From assembly GCF_900103125.1 (NCBI RefSeq), contig NZ_FNJV01000012.1, forward strand, positions 1 to 64,000: 64,000 nt of DNA. The letters run 5' to 3'. Every line of letters begins with the position of its first letter. Within the stretch, counting starts at the first letter, position 1. The DNA comes from Mucilaginibacter sp. OK268. GTDB taxonomy: Bacteria > Bacteroidota > Bacteroidia > Sphingobacteriales > Sphingobacteriaceae. Shown in pieces: positions 50,923-58,638 of this stretch. Both the position numbers and the translations under genes were made by a program. The notes below the pieces were generated by a model. That model worked only from the letters and a program-made list of their open reading frames with translations, did no database searches and was not told the origin of the DNA.

Positions 50923-51450
50923 TTAAATCCCCAGATGCCCTATAATATTCCGAAGTTGTTGCGTATGCCTTTGCGCATGATAAACGGCCTGGTAAGCCCA
51001 CTCCAGGCGGGTTAAGTAACCAATGGTAGGAAACTCCCAGAGTAAACAAGTATCTGTCAGGTCTTTTGTTTCCACCAGGTAGATCAGGCTGTTATATACT
51101 GTTCTGAGTTTTTTGATCAATATATCCCTGTCATAAAGTTTAGTCGCCGGCGTGATCGAAGGTGCCGATTTAAACTTAAGGTCGAAATCTAAAAACATGT
51201 CTTTCACATTTTGCACATATCTATCAGGCACCCTGTCGGTATCGCGGACAGGGCCACTCAATACCTCTACACTGCTCGAGATGGATAATATCATATGCTC
51301 TATCAATTCAGCGGCTGTCCAGCTACCCTCAAAAGGGATGCGGTTAACTTCACTTTGTTTAACGGGTTCAAATAAATTCAACTGCGCCTGTGCTACAGAT
51401 CCTATCAGGACCGGCAAGGGTTGTACCAAAGCATTTTTTTGTTGTTCCAT
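50923..51450 (-). CDS. DinB-like four-helix-bundle protein
   Basis: 175 residues from the ATG at 51450 (MEQQKNALVQP). A longer frame begins at 51498. The DinB/DUF1569-like fold shows helix 1 ending in WTAAELIEHMI (first His ligand region) and helix 4 with WAYQAVYHAQRHTQQLRNI (two further His). Many members bind a metal and act in thiol or bacillithiol-type transfer reactions; this one has no assigned substrate. Single gene. Confidence 0.85.
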   Translation of the reverse strand: MEQQKNALVQPLPVLIGSVAQAQLNLFEPVKQSEVNRIPFEGSWTAAELIEHMILSISSSVEVLSGPVRDTDRVPDRYVQNVKDMFLDFDLKFKSAPSITPATKLYDRDILIKKLRTVYNSLIYLVETKDLTDTCLLWEFPTIGYLTRLEWAYQAVYHAQRHTQQLRNIIGHLGI

Positions 51451-51568
51451 GATTTTTTCTTTCCTGATGATGTTCTTTGATAGTTCAAAGTTCGACACAT
51501 TAGCCCGGATACGTAGGTGGCAATAAAGACAAATTCAGGGTGATTTGCGACAATAGTTCCTTCCAAAA

Positions 51569-51678
51569 GTGGGTTTACATGGTTTACACTTTTTACAGTA
51601 TACATTTATTTAATGAATTGATAATCAATTCATTACTTTTTATTTTGTCATAAAAAACGGTTTACAGTGTAAGCCATA
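51569..51678. repeat. GTTTACATGG inverted-repeat element, copy C (inverted)
   Basis: GTGGGTTTACATGGTTTACA at the left and GGTTTACAGTGTAAGCC at the right, with ATTGATAATCAATTCATTA in the centre. Its reverse complement aligns with copy B end to end. Confidence 0.8.
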
Positions 51679-51706
51679 TTTTTAGGATAAAAAAGTGTCA
51701 CTTTTA

Positions 51707-52040
51707 ATTCCCTCCCCACGGGAGGGTGATTGCCCATCATTAGACATTTGTTCAAAAGGGTGTCATGCTGAGCCCGTCGAAGCATGGTGGGCAAGCCTCT
51801 ACGCTCGACCCTTCGACGGAGCTCAGGGTGACAGCCCCGCTTTTTGTGATGTTATCGACTTACAATGTCTAATCATGGGCTATTAGGGGCGCGATGGGCG
51901 GGTGTAATGGCAGGGAGGGGTTTCTACGCGCGATGATTAGTCTGTTCCATAAACTCCTTCCTCCCCTTCCCGAGCCCGTCGAAGCATGGTGGACAGGCAT
52001 CTGCGCTCTACCCTTCGACAGAGCTCAGGGCGACACCCCT
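51707..52040. repeat. Nested repeat cluster
   Basis: A CCTCCC dyad begins at 51707 (AATTCCCTCCCCACGGGAGG) but its matching half appears only at 51887-51969. Between them lie an arm GCCCATCATTAGACATTTG, a complete CTGAGC hairpin (51757-51835) and the inverse arm CAATGTCTAATCATGGGC. A partial CTGAGC hairpin (51971-52038) follows at the far end. Elements have therefore inserted into or recombined with each other. The gap 51451-52172 holds no gene. Confidence 0.7.
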
Positions 52041-52172
52041 CCCTCGGCTTGCTATTTATTTTTACCCCGCAATCACGGGCGAATAACAATAAATCCGTTA
52101 ACCTATTGTCAAATAACCACCTTCCTTTTACACTTTTTGCTTTTATTGTATATTCACACAAAAATTTACGTT

Positions 52173-52601
52173 ATGACGCTTTATAGCTTTCTTCAGCATC
52201 TTCATTCCGGGTTCAGGTACATTGTAGTAGTGCTTGTTATTGTGGCAGCCTTGTTGGCACTTCTTGGCCTTACCGGTAAAAAACCTTATACCGAAGGGAA
52301 CCGCAAGCTTAACCTGTTTGCCCTGATCTCGGTGCATACGCAGTTGCTCATCGGTATTGTGCTGTATTTTGTAAGCCCGTTTGTACAGTTTACTAAAGAT
52401 ACCATGAAAAACCCGGCTACCCGTTATTTTACTGTTGAGCACTGGGTTATGATGATTATTGCTATTGTACTGATCACTATAGGTCATAGCAAATCAAAAA
52501 AAGCAACTACTCCCGAAGAAAAGCACAAAGCCATTTTTGTATTCTATATACTCGGTTTGATCATTATTTCGAGCGGTATTCTATTAATTCCACGTGGCTA
52601 A
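52173..52601 (+). CDS. Four-helix integral membrane protein (cytochrome-b-like, unassigned)
   Basis: 142 residues from the ATG at 52173; the upstream 94-residue extension translates repeats. Four hydrophobic helices are visible: YIVVVLVIVAALLALLGL, LNLFALISVHTQLLIGIVLY, EHWVMMIIAIVLITIGH and FVFYILGLIIISSGILL. His residues at the helix ends (LHSGFRY, SVHTQ, VEHW, GHSK) suggest possible haem or metal binding, but no family assignment is certain. It lies immediately upstream of the trp leader on the same strand and has no evident link to it. Confidence 0.75.
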   Translation: MTLYSFLQHLHSGFRYIVVVLVIVAALLALLGLTGKKPYTEGNRKLNLFALISVHTQLLIGIVLYFVSPFVQFTKDTMKNPATRYFTVEHWVMMIIAIVLITIGHSKSKKATTPEEKHKAIFVFYILGLIIISSGILLIPRG

Positions 52602-52634
52602 TAGGATTTAGCAAATAAATAATTTCAGAAAAAA

Positions 52635-52664
52635 TTTGACAATTCAAATTTCTTTCTAAATTTG
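52635..52664 (+). promoter_or_regulatory. trp operon promoter
   Basis: TTTG, an 18-base spacer and TAAATTTG: a textbook Bacteroidota promoter. Transcription should begin near 52670, only a few bases before the leader-peptide ATG at 52673. Confidence 0.8.
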
Positions 52665-52672
52665 TGACCACG

Positions 52673-52750
52673 ATGATTAAAAGCACTCATAAAAACAGCT
52701 GGTGGCACCAATTAAATTTGGCAGCCGGTTGCGTTTTTAGTCAGAGATAA
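52673..52750 (+). CDS. trpL: trp leader peptide with tandem Trp codons
   Basis: A 25-codon ORF, too short for ordinary ORF calling. Codons 10 and 11 are both TGG (residues S-W-W-H). It ends at TAA 26 bases before an intrinsic terminator and 83 bases before trpE. This is the organisation of ribosome-mediated trp attenuation: stalling at the Trp pair when charged tRNA-Trp is scarce should prevent terminator formation. There is no Shine-Dalgarno, and the promoter places the ATG within a few bases of the transcript start. Confidence 0.85.
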   Translation: MIKSTHKNSWWHQLNLAAGCVFSQR

Positions 52751-52775
52751 CTAATCAATTGTAAACCTAAATAGG

Positions 52776-52808
52776 AAACCCGGCGACCCCAATTCGCCGG
52801 GTTTTTTT
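52776..52808 (+). terminator. trp attenuator
   Basis: Arms AAACCCGGCGA and TCGCCGGGTTT around a 7-base loop, followed by TTTTG. It lies between the leader peptide and trpE and shows no other purpose. Confidence 0.9.
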
Positions 52809-52833
52809 GTTTAATACACTTTTTGAAAATAAC

Positions 52834-54243
52834 ATGAACAAATTTAAAATAACCACTACCCATAAAAAGCTACTTGCCGATACCACCACGCCTGTAAGCA
52901 TTTACCTGCGCCTGCGCGATGTTTTCCCCAATTCGCTGCTGTTGGAGAGCTCCGATTATCACAGCCGCGAAAACAGCTTAAGCTATATTTGCTGTGAGCC
53001 TATTGCCGGCCTGGTATTAAACAACGGCATCCTCAAAAAAACATATCCCGATGGCAGCCAGGAAACCCAGGAAGCAGGGTCTTTTGACCTCATCGATCAG
53101 ATCAACCAGTTTATAGCCAGTTTTGATACTGATGCCAATCCGGGTAAGATCATATCAAACGGCTTATTTGGTTATTTTACCCACGAGGCGGTGGAACATT
53201 TTGAAACCATCAAGCTTAAACAAAGCAACGATACCGCCCGGCAGATCCCGGTGATGCAGTACCATGTGTACCGCTACATCATCGCGATTGACCATTTTAA
53301 GAACGAACTCTACATTTTCCATAACCAGGCCGAAGGTGGCCCTACCAACGGCGGTATCGAAAAACTGGAATACCTCATCAAAAACAAAAACTTCCCCGAG
53401 TATAACTTCAAGAGCACAGATGCCGAGCAATCAAACCTCACCAACGAGGAATTTATTGCCATTGTGGAGAAGATGAAGCAGCATATTTACCGGGGCGATG
53501 TTTTCCAGATCGTACCATCAAGAGCTTTTTCCCGCACTTTCCAGGGCGATGAGTTTAATGTTTACCGTGCTCTGCGCTCTATCAATCCCTCACCTTACCT
53601 GTTTTATTTTGACTTTGGCGACTTCCGCATTTTTGGTTCATCGCCCGAGGCGCAGATCACCATCAAGGACAATGTGGCCAGTATATTCCCTATCGCGGGT
53701 ACCTTTAAACGCAGCGGCGATGATATAAAAGATGCCGAAATAGCCCGCAACCTCGAGAACGACCCCAAAGAGTCGGCCGAGCATGTGATGCTGGTTGATT
53801 TGGCCCGTAACGATCTGAGTCGCCATTGCGAACAGGTACATGTTAAAGCTTTCAAGGAGGTGCAATACTATTCGCACCTGATCCACCTGGTATCGCACGT
53901 AAGCGGCAAATTGCTGCCGGGCGTGTCATCGTTTAAGATTGTGGGCGATACCTACCCTGCCGGAACACTGAGCGGCGCGCCAAAATACCGGGCCATGAAA
54001 ATCATCGACGAGAACGAAAAAGCCAAACGCAGCTTTTACAGCGGCGCCATCGGCTACCTGGGTTTCAACGGCGATTTTAATCATGCCATTATGATCCGTT
54101 CGTTCCTCAGCAAAAACAATACGCTGCATTACCAGGCCGGCGCGGGCATTGTAGCAGGATCAATAGCCGAAAGTGAGCTGAGGGAAGTAGATACCAAAAT
54201 ATCGGCACTAAGAAGGGCTGTAGAACTGGCGGAGGAACTGTAA
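52834..54243 (+). CDS. trpE: Anthranilate synthase component I
   Basis: 469 residues from the ATG at 52834. The feedback-site-like N-terminal region contains LLLESSDYHSRENSLSYICCEP (LLES...S motif, shown in part). The chorismate-binding domain has RGDVFQIVPSRAF, PSPYLFYFDFGDFRIFGSSPE, PIAGTFKRSG, DLARNDLSRHCE, GTLSGAPKYRAM and YSGAIGYLGFNG. It converts chorismate to anthranilate with TrpG. First structural gene behind the leader and attenuator. The N-terminal LLES block fits tryptophan feedback inhibition. Confidence 0.96.
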   Translation: MNKFKITTTHKKLLADTTTPVSIYLRLRDVFPNSLLLESSDYHSRENSLSYICCEPIAGLVLNNGILKKTYPDGSQETQEAGSFDLIDQINQFIASFDTDANPGKIISNGLFGYFTHEAVEHFETIKLKQSNDTARQIPVMQYHVYRYIIAIDHFKNELYIFHNQAEGGPTNGGIEKLEYLIKNKNFPEYNFKSTDAEQSNLTNEEFIAIVEKMKQHIYRGDVFQIVPSRAFSRTFQGDEFNVYRALRSINPSPYLFYFDFGDFRIFGSSPEAQITIKDNVASIFPIAGTFKRSGDDIKDAEIARNLENDPKESAEHVMLVDLARNDLSRHCEQVHVKAFKEVQYYSHLIHLVSHVSGKLLPGVSSFKIVGDTYPAGTLSGAPKYRAMKIIDENEKAKRSFYSGAIGYLGFNGDFNHAIMIRSFLSKNNTLHYQAGAGIVAGSIAESELREVDTKISALRRAVELAEEL

Positions 54244-54352
54244 CTCATTTCGGAATTCGGACTTTCGATTTTTCACATTTGTTTATATTCAATAGTGTTC
54301 AAGAGAGCTTCGCAGTTTCGGATTTCGTGTTTAGAATTTAGAATTTAAGAAA

Positions 54353-54922
54353 ATGAACAAGATATTAATAATTGACAATTACGATTCCTTTACCTATAAC
54401 CTGGTGCATTTGGTTAATGAACTTGGCCTGCAATGCGAGGTTTGGAGGAACGATAAATTTGCCATTGGCGATGTGGACGCTTTTGATAAGATCATCCTTT
54501 CGCCGGGACCGGGGATACCATCAGAAGCCGGCTTGCTGCTGGAGGTGATCGAAAAATACGCCCCTACCAAAAGCATCTTCGGCGTTTGCCTGGGCCAACA
54601 GGCCATTGCCGAGGTATTTGGCGGCAGCTTATACAACCTGAGTCAGCCGATGCACGGGATAGCCACACCTATTAAGGTAACCGACAGGCAGGAGGAGCTT
54701 TTTAAAGGCCTGCCAGACAGCTTTAAGGTTGGGCGCTATCATTCATGGGTGGTGAGCAACAAAGATCTGCCACAGACGCTGCAAATAACCGCTATTGACG
54801 AGGAGGATAACTCCATTATGGCACTGGCCCACCGCGAATATGATGTACGGGGAGTACAATTTCACCCGGAATCCATACTCACCGAGTACGGCAAGGAAAT
54901 GATGCATAACTGGTTGAGTTAA
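54353..54922 (+). CDS. trpG: Anthranilate synthase component II, glutamine amidotransferase
   Basis: 189 residues. A class I amidotransferase: IIDNYDSFTYNLVH start, SPGPGIPSEAG, nucleophile Cys in GVCLGQQAI, and HPES with the catalytic His-Glu (VQFHPESILTEYG). It supplies ammonia to TrpE. The 109-base gap after trpE contains a TTCGG word block; the gap after trpG holds a CTGAGC hairpin. Confidence 0.95.
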   Translation: MNKILIIDNYDSFTYNLVHLVNELGLQCEVWRNDKFAIGDVDAFDKIILSPGPGIPSEAGLLLEVIEKYAPTKSIFGVCLGQQAIAEVFGGSLYNLSQPMHGIATPIKVTDRQEELFKGLPDSFKVGRYHSWVVSNKDLPQTLQITAIDEEDNSIMALAHREYDVRGVQFHPESILTEYGKEMMHNWLS

Positions 54923-54967
54923 TACAACCGGCAAAAATGATAACTTTGCGTTAACACAAATAAAAAG

Positions 54968-55044
54968 GATGTCATCCTGAGCTTGTCGAAGGAGCGCGCG
55001 TAGGGCCAACCCACCATGCTTCGACAGGCTCAGCATGACAGCCA
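54968..55044. repeat. CTGAGCTTGTCGAAG hairpin between trpG and trpC
   Basis: GTCATCCTGAGCTTGTCG to CGACAGGCTCAGCATGAC, inverted relative to the copy at 24776. It ends 14 bases before the trpC start, inside the trp operon, and could attenuate or stabilise the transcript. Confidence 0.85.
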
Positions 55045-55057
55045 TTGCTTTTACCTC

Positions 55058-55840
55058 ATGAACATACTTGATAAAATAGTTGCCAATAAAAAAAAGGAAG
55101 TAGCATCTGCTAAAAAACGCGTTTCCTATGTTGAACTGGAAGAGTCGGAATATTTTCATCGCGATACTTACTCCTTCAAAGAGTTTTTACTGGATCCGGA
55201 ACGCAGCGGTATTATTGCCGAATTTAAGCGCAAATCGCCCTCTAAAGGTATTATTAATGATAAGGTAAGAGTTAGCGCCGTTACCAATGGTTATGCTAGC
55301 GCGGGCGCCTCGGCCCTGTCTGTTTTAACCGACCGCAACTTTTTTATGGGCCGCAAAGCCGACCTGGTAAAGGCCCGTTCGGTCAACAATATCCCTATCC
55401 TGCGTAAGGATTTTATGATAGACGAGTACCAGGTGATCGAGGCTAAATCATTAGGCGCCGATATTATTTTGCTGATAGCCGCCATACTGACCCCTGCCGA
55501 AATTGATACTATGGCCACACTGGCCAAAAGCATAGGTTTAAACGTACTGCTGGAGGTACATAACCTGGAAGAACTGGAACGCAGCATCCACCCCAAACTG
55601 GATGCTATTGGCGTAAATAACCGCAATCTGGCCGATTTTACCGTATCCGTAGAAACTTCATACCAACTGGCCAAACATATCCCGGCAGAGTTTATGAAAA
55701 TATCCGAGAGCGCCATCAGCGATCCGGAAACTATCCGTCATTTGAAACTGGCTGGCTTCAATGGGTTCCTGATCGGTGAAACTTTTATGAAACAGGCCGA
55801 CCCGGCCCAGGCCATGCGCGATTTTGTAGCTCAGTTATAA
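55058..55840 (+). CDS. trpC: Indole-3-glycerol phosphate synthase
   Basis: 260 residues from the ATG at 55058 (MNILDKIVANKKKEV); the ORF extension upstream is repeat translation. TIM-barrel signature: IIAEFKRKSPSKG, SVLTDRNFFMG, ILRKDFMIDEYQVIEAKSLGAD (shown in part), LLEVHNLEEL, IGVNNRNL and SESAI. It closes the indole ring of tryptophan. In many Bacteroidota trpD lies between trpG and trpC, but not here. Confidence 0.95.
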   Translation: MNILDKIVANKKKEVASAKKRVSYVELEESEYFHRDTYSFKEFLLDPERSGIIAEFKRKSPSKGIINDKVRVSAVTNGYASAGASALSVLTDRNFFMGRKADLVKARSVNNIPILRKDFMIDEYQVIEAKSLGADIILLIAAILTPAEIDTMATLAKSIGLNVLLEVHNLEELERSIHPKLDAIGVNNRNLADFTVSVETSYQLAKHIPAEFMKISESAISDPETIRHLKLAGFNGFLIGETFMKQADPAQAMRDFVAQL

Positions 55841-55853
55841 CAGGTCCGGAAAG

Positions 55854-55999
55854 ACTTTTTAAACCTTAAATTTTAACAATTTTCCGCTTAAAATCGGGAG
55901 AAAATGGGTCGAAAATCAATTGAAAAACATTCAGTTTAGCACTTTTAACAAATTCCAACGCGGTTTTGATGCGTTTTGAATGCTTTAAAAAGTATTTAT
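55854..55999. repeat. ~147-bp AT-rich dispersed repeat, copy 2
   Basis: Matches 17045-17195 along its length: ACTTTTTAAACC, TTTTAACAATTT, GTCGAAAATC, GAAAAACATTC, CACTTTTAACAAATTCC, TTTTGATGCGTTTTG and CTTTAAAAAGTATTTATC. It begins 14 bases after the trpC stop. Confidence 0.75.
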
Positions 56000-56008
56000 C
56001 AACTTAAG

Positions 56009-56225
56009 TCATGCCGAACTTGTTTTGGCACCCCATCAGCAAGGCGTGGAACATGATGGTAACCTCTCTTGAGAGATCCTGATCCGCCAAACGGCGGACA
56101 GGATGACTTATCAAATTATATCAGCCTAGCCAATCATGTCATTGCGAGCGATAGCGCGGCAATCTCTTCGCTTGCATATTGAACGCGAGGAGATTGCTTC
56201 GTCGTTCCTCCTCGCAATGACATGT
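56009..56225. repeat. Two hairpin repeats after trpC
   Basis: 56009-56108 begins GTCATGCCGAACTTG and includes CACCCCATCAGC (the same as the inverted fragment at 328-356) and GGACAGGATGAC. 56134-56225 is a GTCATTGCGAGC-type hairpin ending CTCGCAATGACATG. No gene is present in 55841-56310. Confidence 0.7.
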
Positions 56226-56310
56226 GGTTTTATTTTATCTTTAAGAAATCAACAGATAGGTTTCAGCAGGCTTATAATTAGCTTCAAAAACCATTTTTAG
56301 TTAAAAAATC

Positions 56311-57021
56311 ATGCCTTTTACATTTGCACACCCAGCCCTGGTTTTGCCATTGAAGTATCTCCCGAAGAGGTGGATATCCATGACCGGCCTGGTGATCGGA
56401 AGCATGACGCCCGATTTTGAATACTTTTTCAGGATGCGGGTACGAAGTATTTATAGCCATACCCCGCCCGGTTTGTTTTGGTTTGATTTGCCTGTCGGGA
56501 TATTACTGGTTTTGATCTACAATAAAATAGTAAAAGACAAGCTGATCGATCATCTGCCTGTTCAGCTTAACCAACGGCTTTCTCAATTTAAAGGCAACCC
56601 GGAAAGCTTATCTTCCCCGGCATATATCGCAATAACTGTGCTTTCGATCTTCGCTGGCAGTGCCTCTCATTTATTATGGGATGGCTTTACCCATCCTACT
56701 GGCTATTTTGTTACCACCATCCCGACTCTAACACATATGACCCATATCGGGGGGCACCAGTTTTACGTATATAAGTTAGCGCAGCATGCCAGCACGTTAT
56801 TGGGTGGGATAGCTATTTTATGGGCATTAATGAGTATATCAAAAGGCATAAACACGCAGGTTACAAACATTTCTGCTTACTGGGCGAAGGTGGCTGCAAT
56901 CGCCCTTGTTGTAACGGCCATTAGGTTAGTATGCGGATTAAACTATCATGAGTTCGGCAACCTGGTGGTTACCGGCATCGCGGGTATGTTTATTGGATTG
57001 ATGGTTATATCGGTGAGCTGA
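56311..57021 (+). CDS. DUF4184 family membrane protein
   Basis: 236 residues. It opens MPFTFAHPALVLPL and continues with GLVIGSMTPDFEYFFR and SHTPPGLFWFDLPVG, the signature of DUF4184. Later GSASHLLWDGFTHPTGYF has the His-Asp-His pattern that relates the family to zinc-dependent membrane hydrolases of the YdjM/LexA-regulated type. About five membrane segments. The function is unknown; the conserved His/Asp residues hint at a metal site. Confidence 0.88.
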   Translation: MPFTFAHPALVLPLKYLPKRWISMTGLVIGSMTPDFEYFFRMRVRSIYSHTPPGLFWFDLPVGILLVLIYNKIVKDKLIDHLPVQLNQRLSQFKGNPESLSSPAYIAITVLSIFAGSASHLLWDGFTHPTGYFVTTIPTLTHMTHIGGHQFYVYKLAQHASTLLGGIAILWALMSISKGINTQVTNISAYWAKVAAIALVVTAIRLVCGLNYHEFGNLVVTGIAGMFIGLMVISVS

Positions 57022-57054
57022 TCCATCCTCCCGATGTAAGTAATAGCCCGCCAT

Positions 57055-57450
57055 CGACTCACCCCGTCTGCGCTTCGCTGGACCACCCTCCGGCTGCGCT
57101 GCAAAGAGGGTAAAAACTTTCAATCGATATTTCTTCTTTGTCAGCAGAACAGCTTCGGATGAAAGCAGGCAGAACATGGTGGATTGTGTACTGGCAGGGG
57201 CATTAGCAAACCTTGCCGAAGTATGGAATTGAGCGAACGGAGTTGGGATAAGGTTTAGCAGCCCGTGGTTCTGACTGTTTTGCAGGGTAAAGGCCTTGTG
57301 CGCAAAGAAGCATTTCTGGTGACTTGATCTTTTGGTTACTTTTGTATCAAGACAAAAGTAACAGCCTTAGCGGCAATTGAGCGCTCTACGATAGGCTTAT
57401 TCTCCCTGTATAGCATGCGATTGCTTCGTCGTTCCTCCTCGCAATGACAT
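57055..57450 (+). repeat. GACTCACCC repeat plus composite dispersed repeat, copy 3
   Basis: 57055-57115 has GACTCACCCCGTCTGCGCTT and CTGGACCACCCTCC...AGAGGGTAAA, shared inverted with 60280-60355. 57137-57450 is the third composite repeat, with TCAGCAGAACAGCTTCGG, GGGGCATTAGCAAACCTTG, TTTAGCAGCCCGTGGTTCTG, AAGAAGCATTTCTGGTGACT and CAAAAGTAACAGCCTTAGCG, ending CCTCGCAATGACAT. No gene lies in 57022-57536. Confidence 0.8.
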
Positions 57451-57536
57451 AATAATTAACGCAGCAATCCCCCCTGTCGGTTTTGTTCTATTTTCCCATT
57501 CCATGACCTTATAATTTTGATAAAAAATTAAACACC

Positions 57537-58382
57537 ATGAAAAATCAGGGAAACACTAAAAAACAAATATTGGTACTGGGTGGTACCGGAAAAACCGGCA
57601 GCCGCGTTGTGAGCAAACTGCAGCAAATGGACTGGCCTGTACGTATTGGCAGCCGTAATGCAACCATACCTTTCGATTGGAACGATCAAGGCACCTGGCC
57701 AGCCGCATTGCAGGGCATCGATTCCGTTTATATCTCTTACCAACCCGATCTGGCCGTTCCCGGGGCAACAGACACTATCCGCGAGCTGGCCAACTTAGCT
57801 ATAGCAAAAGGGGTTACCCACCTGGTGCTGCTATCGGGCCGGGGCGAGGAAGAAGCGCAGGCCTGCGAAAAGATCGTGATGAATGCCGGCACCAACTGGA
57901 CCATTTTACGCGCCAGCTGGTTTAACCAGAATTTTAACGAGGGCTACTTGCTTGACCCGATTCTGTATGGACAGGTTGACTTACCCGTGGGCGATGTACC
58001 CGAGCCTTTTGTTGATGTGGATGATATTGCCGATGTAGCCGTGGCGGCATTAACCCAGGATGGCCATGCCGGGCAATTGTATGAGTTAACCGGTCCTCGC
58101 CTGCTGACATTCCGCGAGGCCATACAGGAGATAGCGGCAGCCCTTAACCGTCCGGTTCAATATCAACAAATTTCGATGGATGATTATAAGGCCATGATGC
58201 AGGAGTACCAGATACCTGATGATTATATATGGCTGATCAGCTACCTGTTCACGGAGGTACTGGATGGTCGTAATGCCAGCCTCACCGATGGTGTGCAGCG
58301 AGCCCTGGGCCGTAAGCCCACAGATTTTTCGGAATATATCCGCAAGGCCATTGCCGCCGGAGCATGGCAAGTAACCGCGTAA
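57537..58382 (+). CDS. NmrA-like NAD(P)-binding protein
   Basis: 281 residues, an atypical short-chain dehydrogenase. The nucleotide-binding motif is LVLGGTGKTGSRVV near the N-terminus (G-x-x-G-x-x-G). The following segments (VRIGSRNATIPFDWND, GVTHLVLLSGRGEEE, WTILRASWFNQNF) match NmrA/HSCARG-type redox sensors and NAD(P)H-binding reductases. The C-terminal part is a variable substrate domain. The classical Tyr-x3-Lys is absent, as is usual in NmrA proteins. Single gene. Confidence 0.88.
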   Translation: MKNQGNTKKQILVLGGTGKTGSRVVSKLQQMDWPVRIGSRNATIPFDWNDQGTWPAALQGIDSVYISYQPDLAVPGATDTIRELANLAIAKGVTHLVLLSGRGEEEAQACEKIVMNAGTNWTILRASWFNQNFNEGYLLDPILYGQVDLPVGDVPEPFVDVDDIADVAVAALTQDGHAGQLYELTGPRLLTFREAIQEIAAALNRPVQYQQISMDDYKAMMQEYQIPDDYIWLISYLFTEVLDGRNASLTDGVQRALGRKPTDFSEYIRKAIAAGAWQVTA

Positions 58383-58395
58383 CTCTATTCAAAAC

Positions 58396-58570
58396 AGGGT
58401 GTCACCCTGAGCTTGTCGAAGGGGCGAGCGCAGAGGCCTACCCGCCATGCTTCGACGGGGCTCAGCATGACATGTCCCCTCATGTCATTGCGAGGAGGAA
58501 CGACGAGGCAATCTCGTAGCTATTCCTATCCATGAGAACACGAGGAGATTGCTTCGTACCTCGCAATGAC
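58396..58570. repeat. CTGAGC hairpin followed by GTCATTGCGAGG hairpin
   Basis: 58396-58473 runs from GGTGTCACCCTGAGCTTG to CTCAGCATGACATG. 58480-58570 runs from ATGTCATTGCGAGGAGG to CCTCGCAATGACATA. The two families lie side by side, 6 bases apart. Confidence 0.8.
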
Positions 58571-58583
58571 ATATCTTATAATT

Positions 58584-58618
58584 TAAAAACTTACGAAATT
58601 TTAAAAACTTCGTAAGTT
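58584..58618. terminator. Hairpin between convergent NmrA-like and M57 genes
   Basis: AAACTTACGAA and TTCGTAAGTTT pair around an A/T-rich loop. Placed between convergent genes and flanked by AT-rich sequence, it may terminate either transcript. Confidence 0.55.
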
Positions 58619-58638
58619 TCATATCCGCTGCATGGGTA

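Noticed and set aside
51894-52172. N-terminal extension of the four-helix membrane protein
   Set aside because: It translates the CCTCCC and CTGAGC repeats; the ATG at 52173 starts the first helix correctly.
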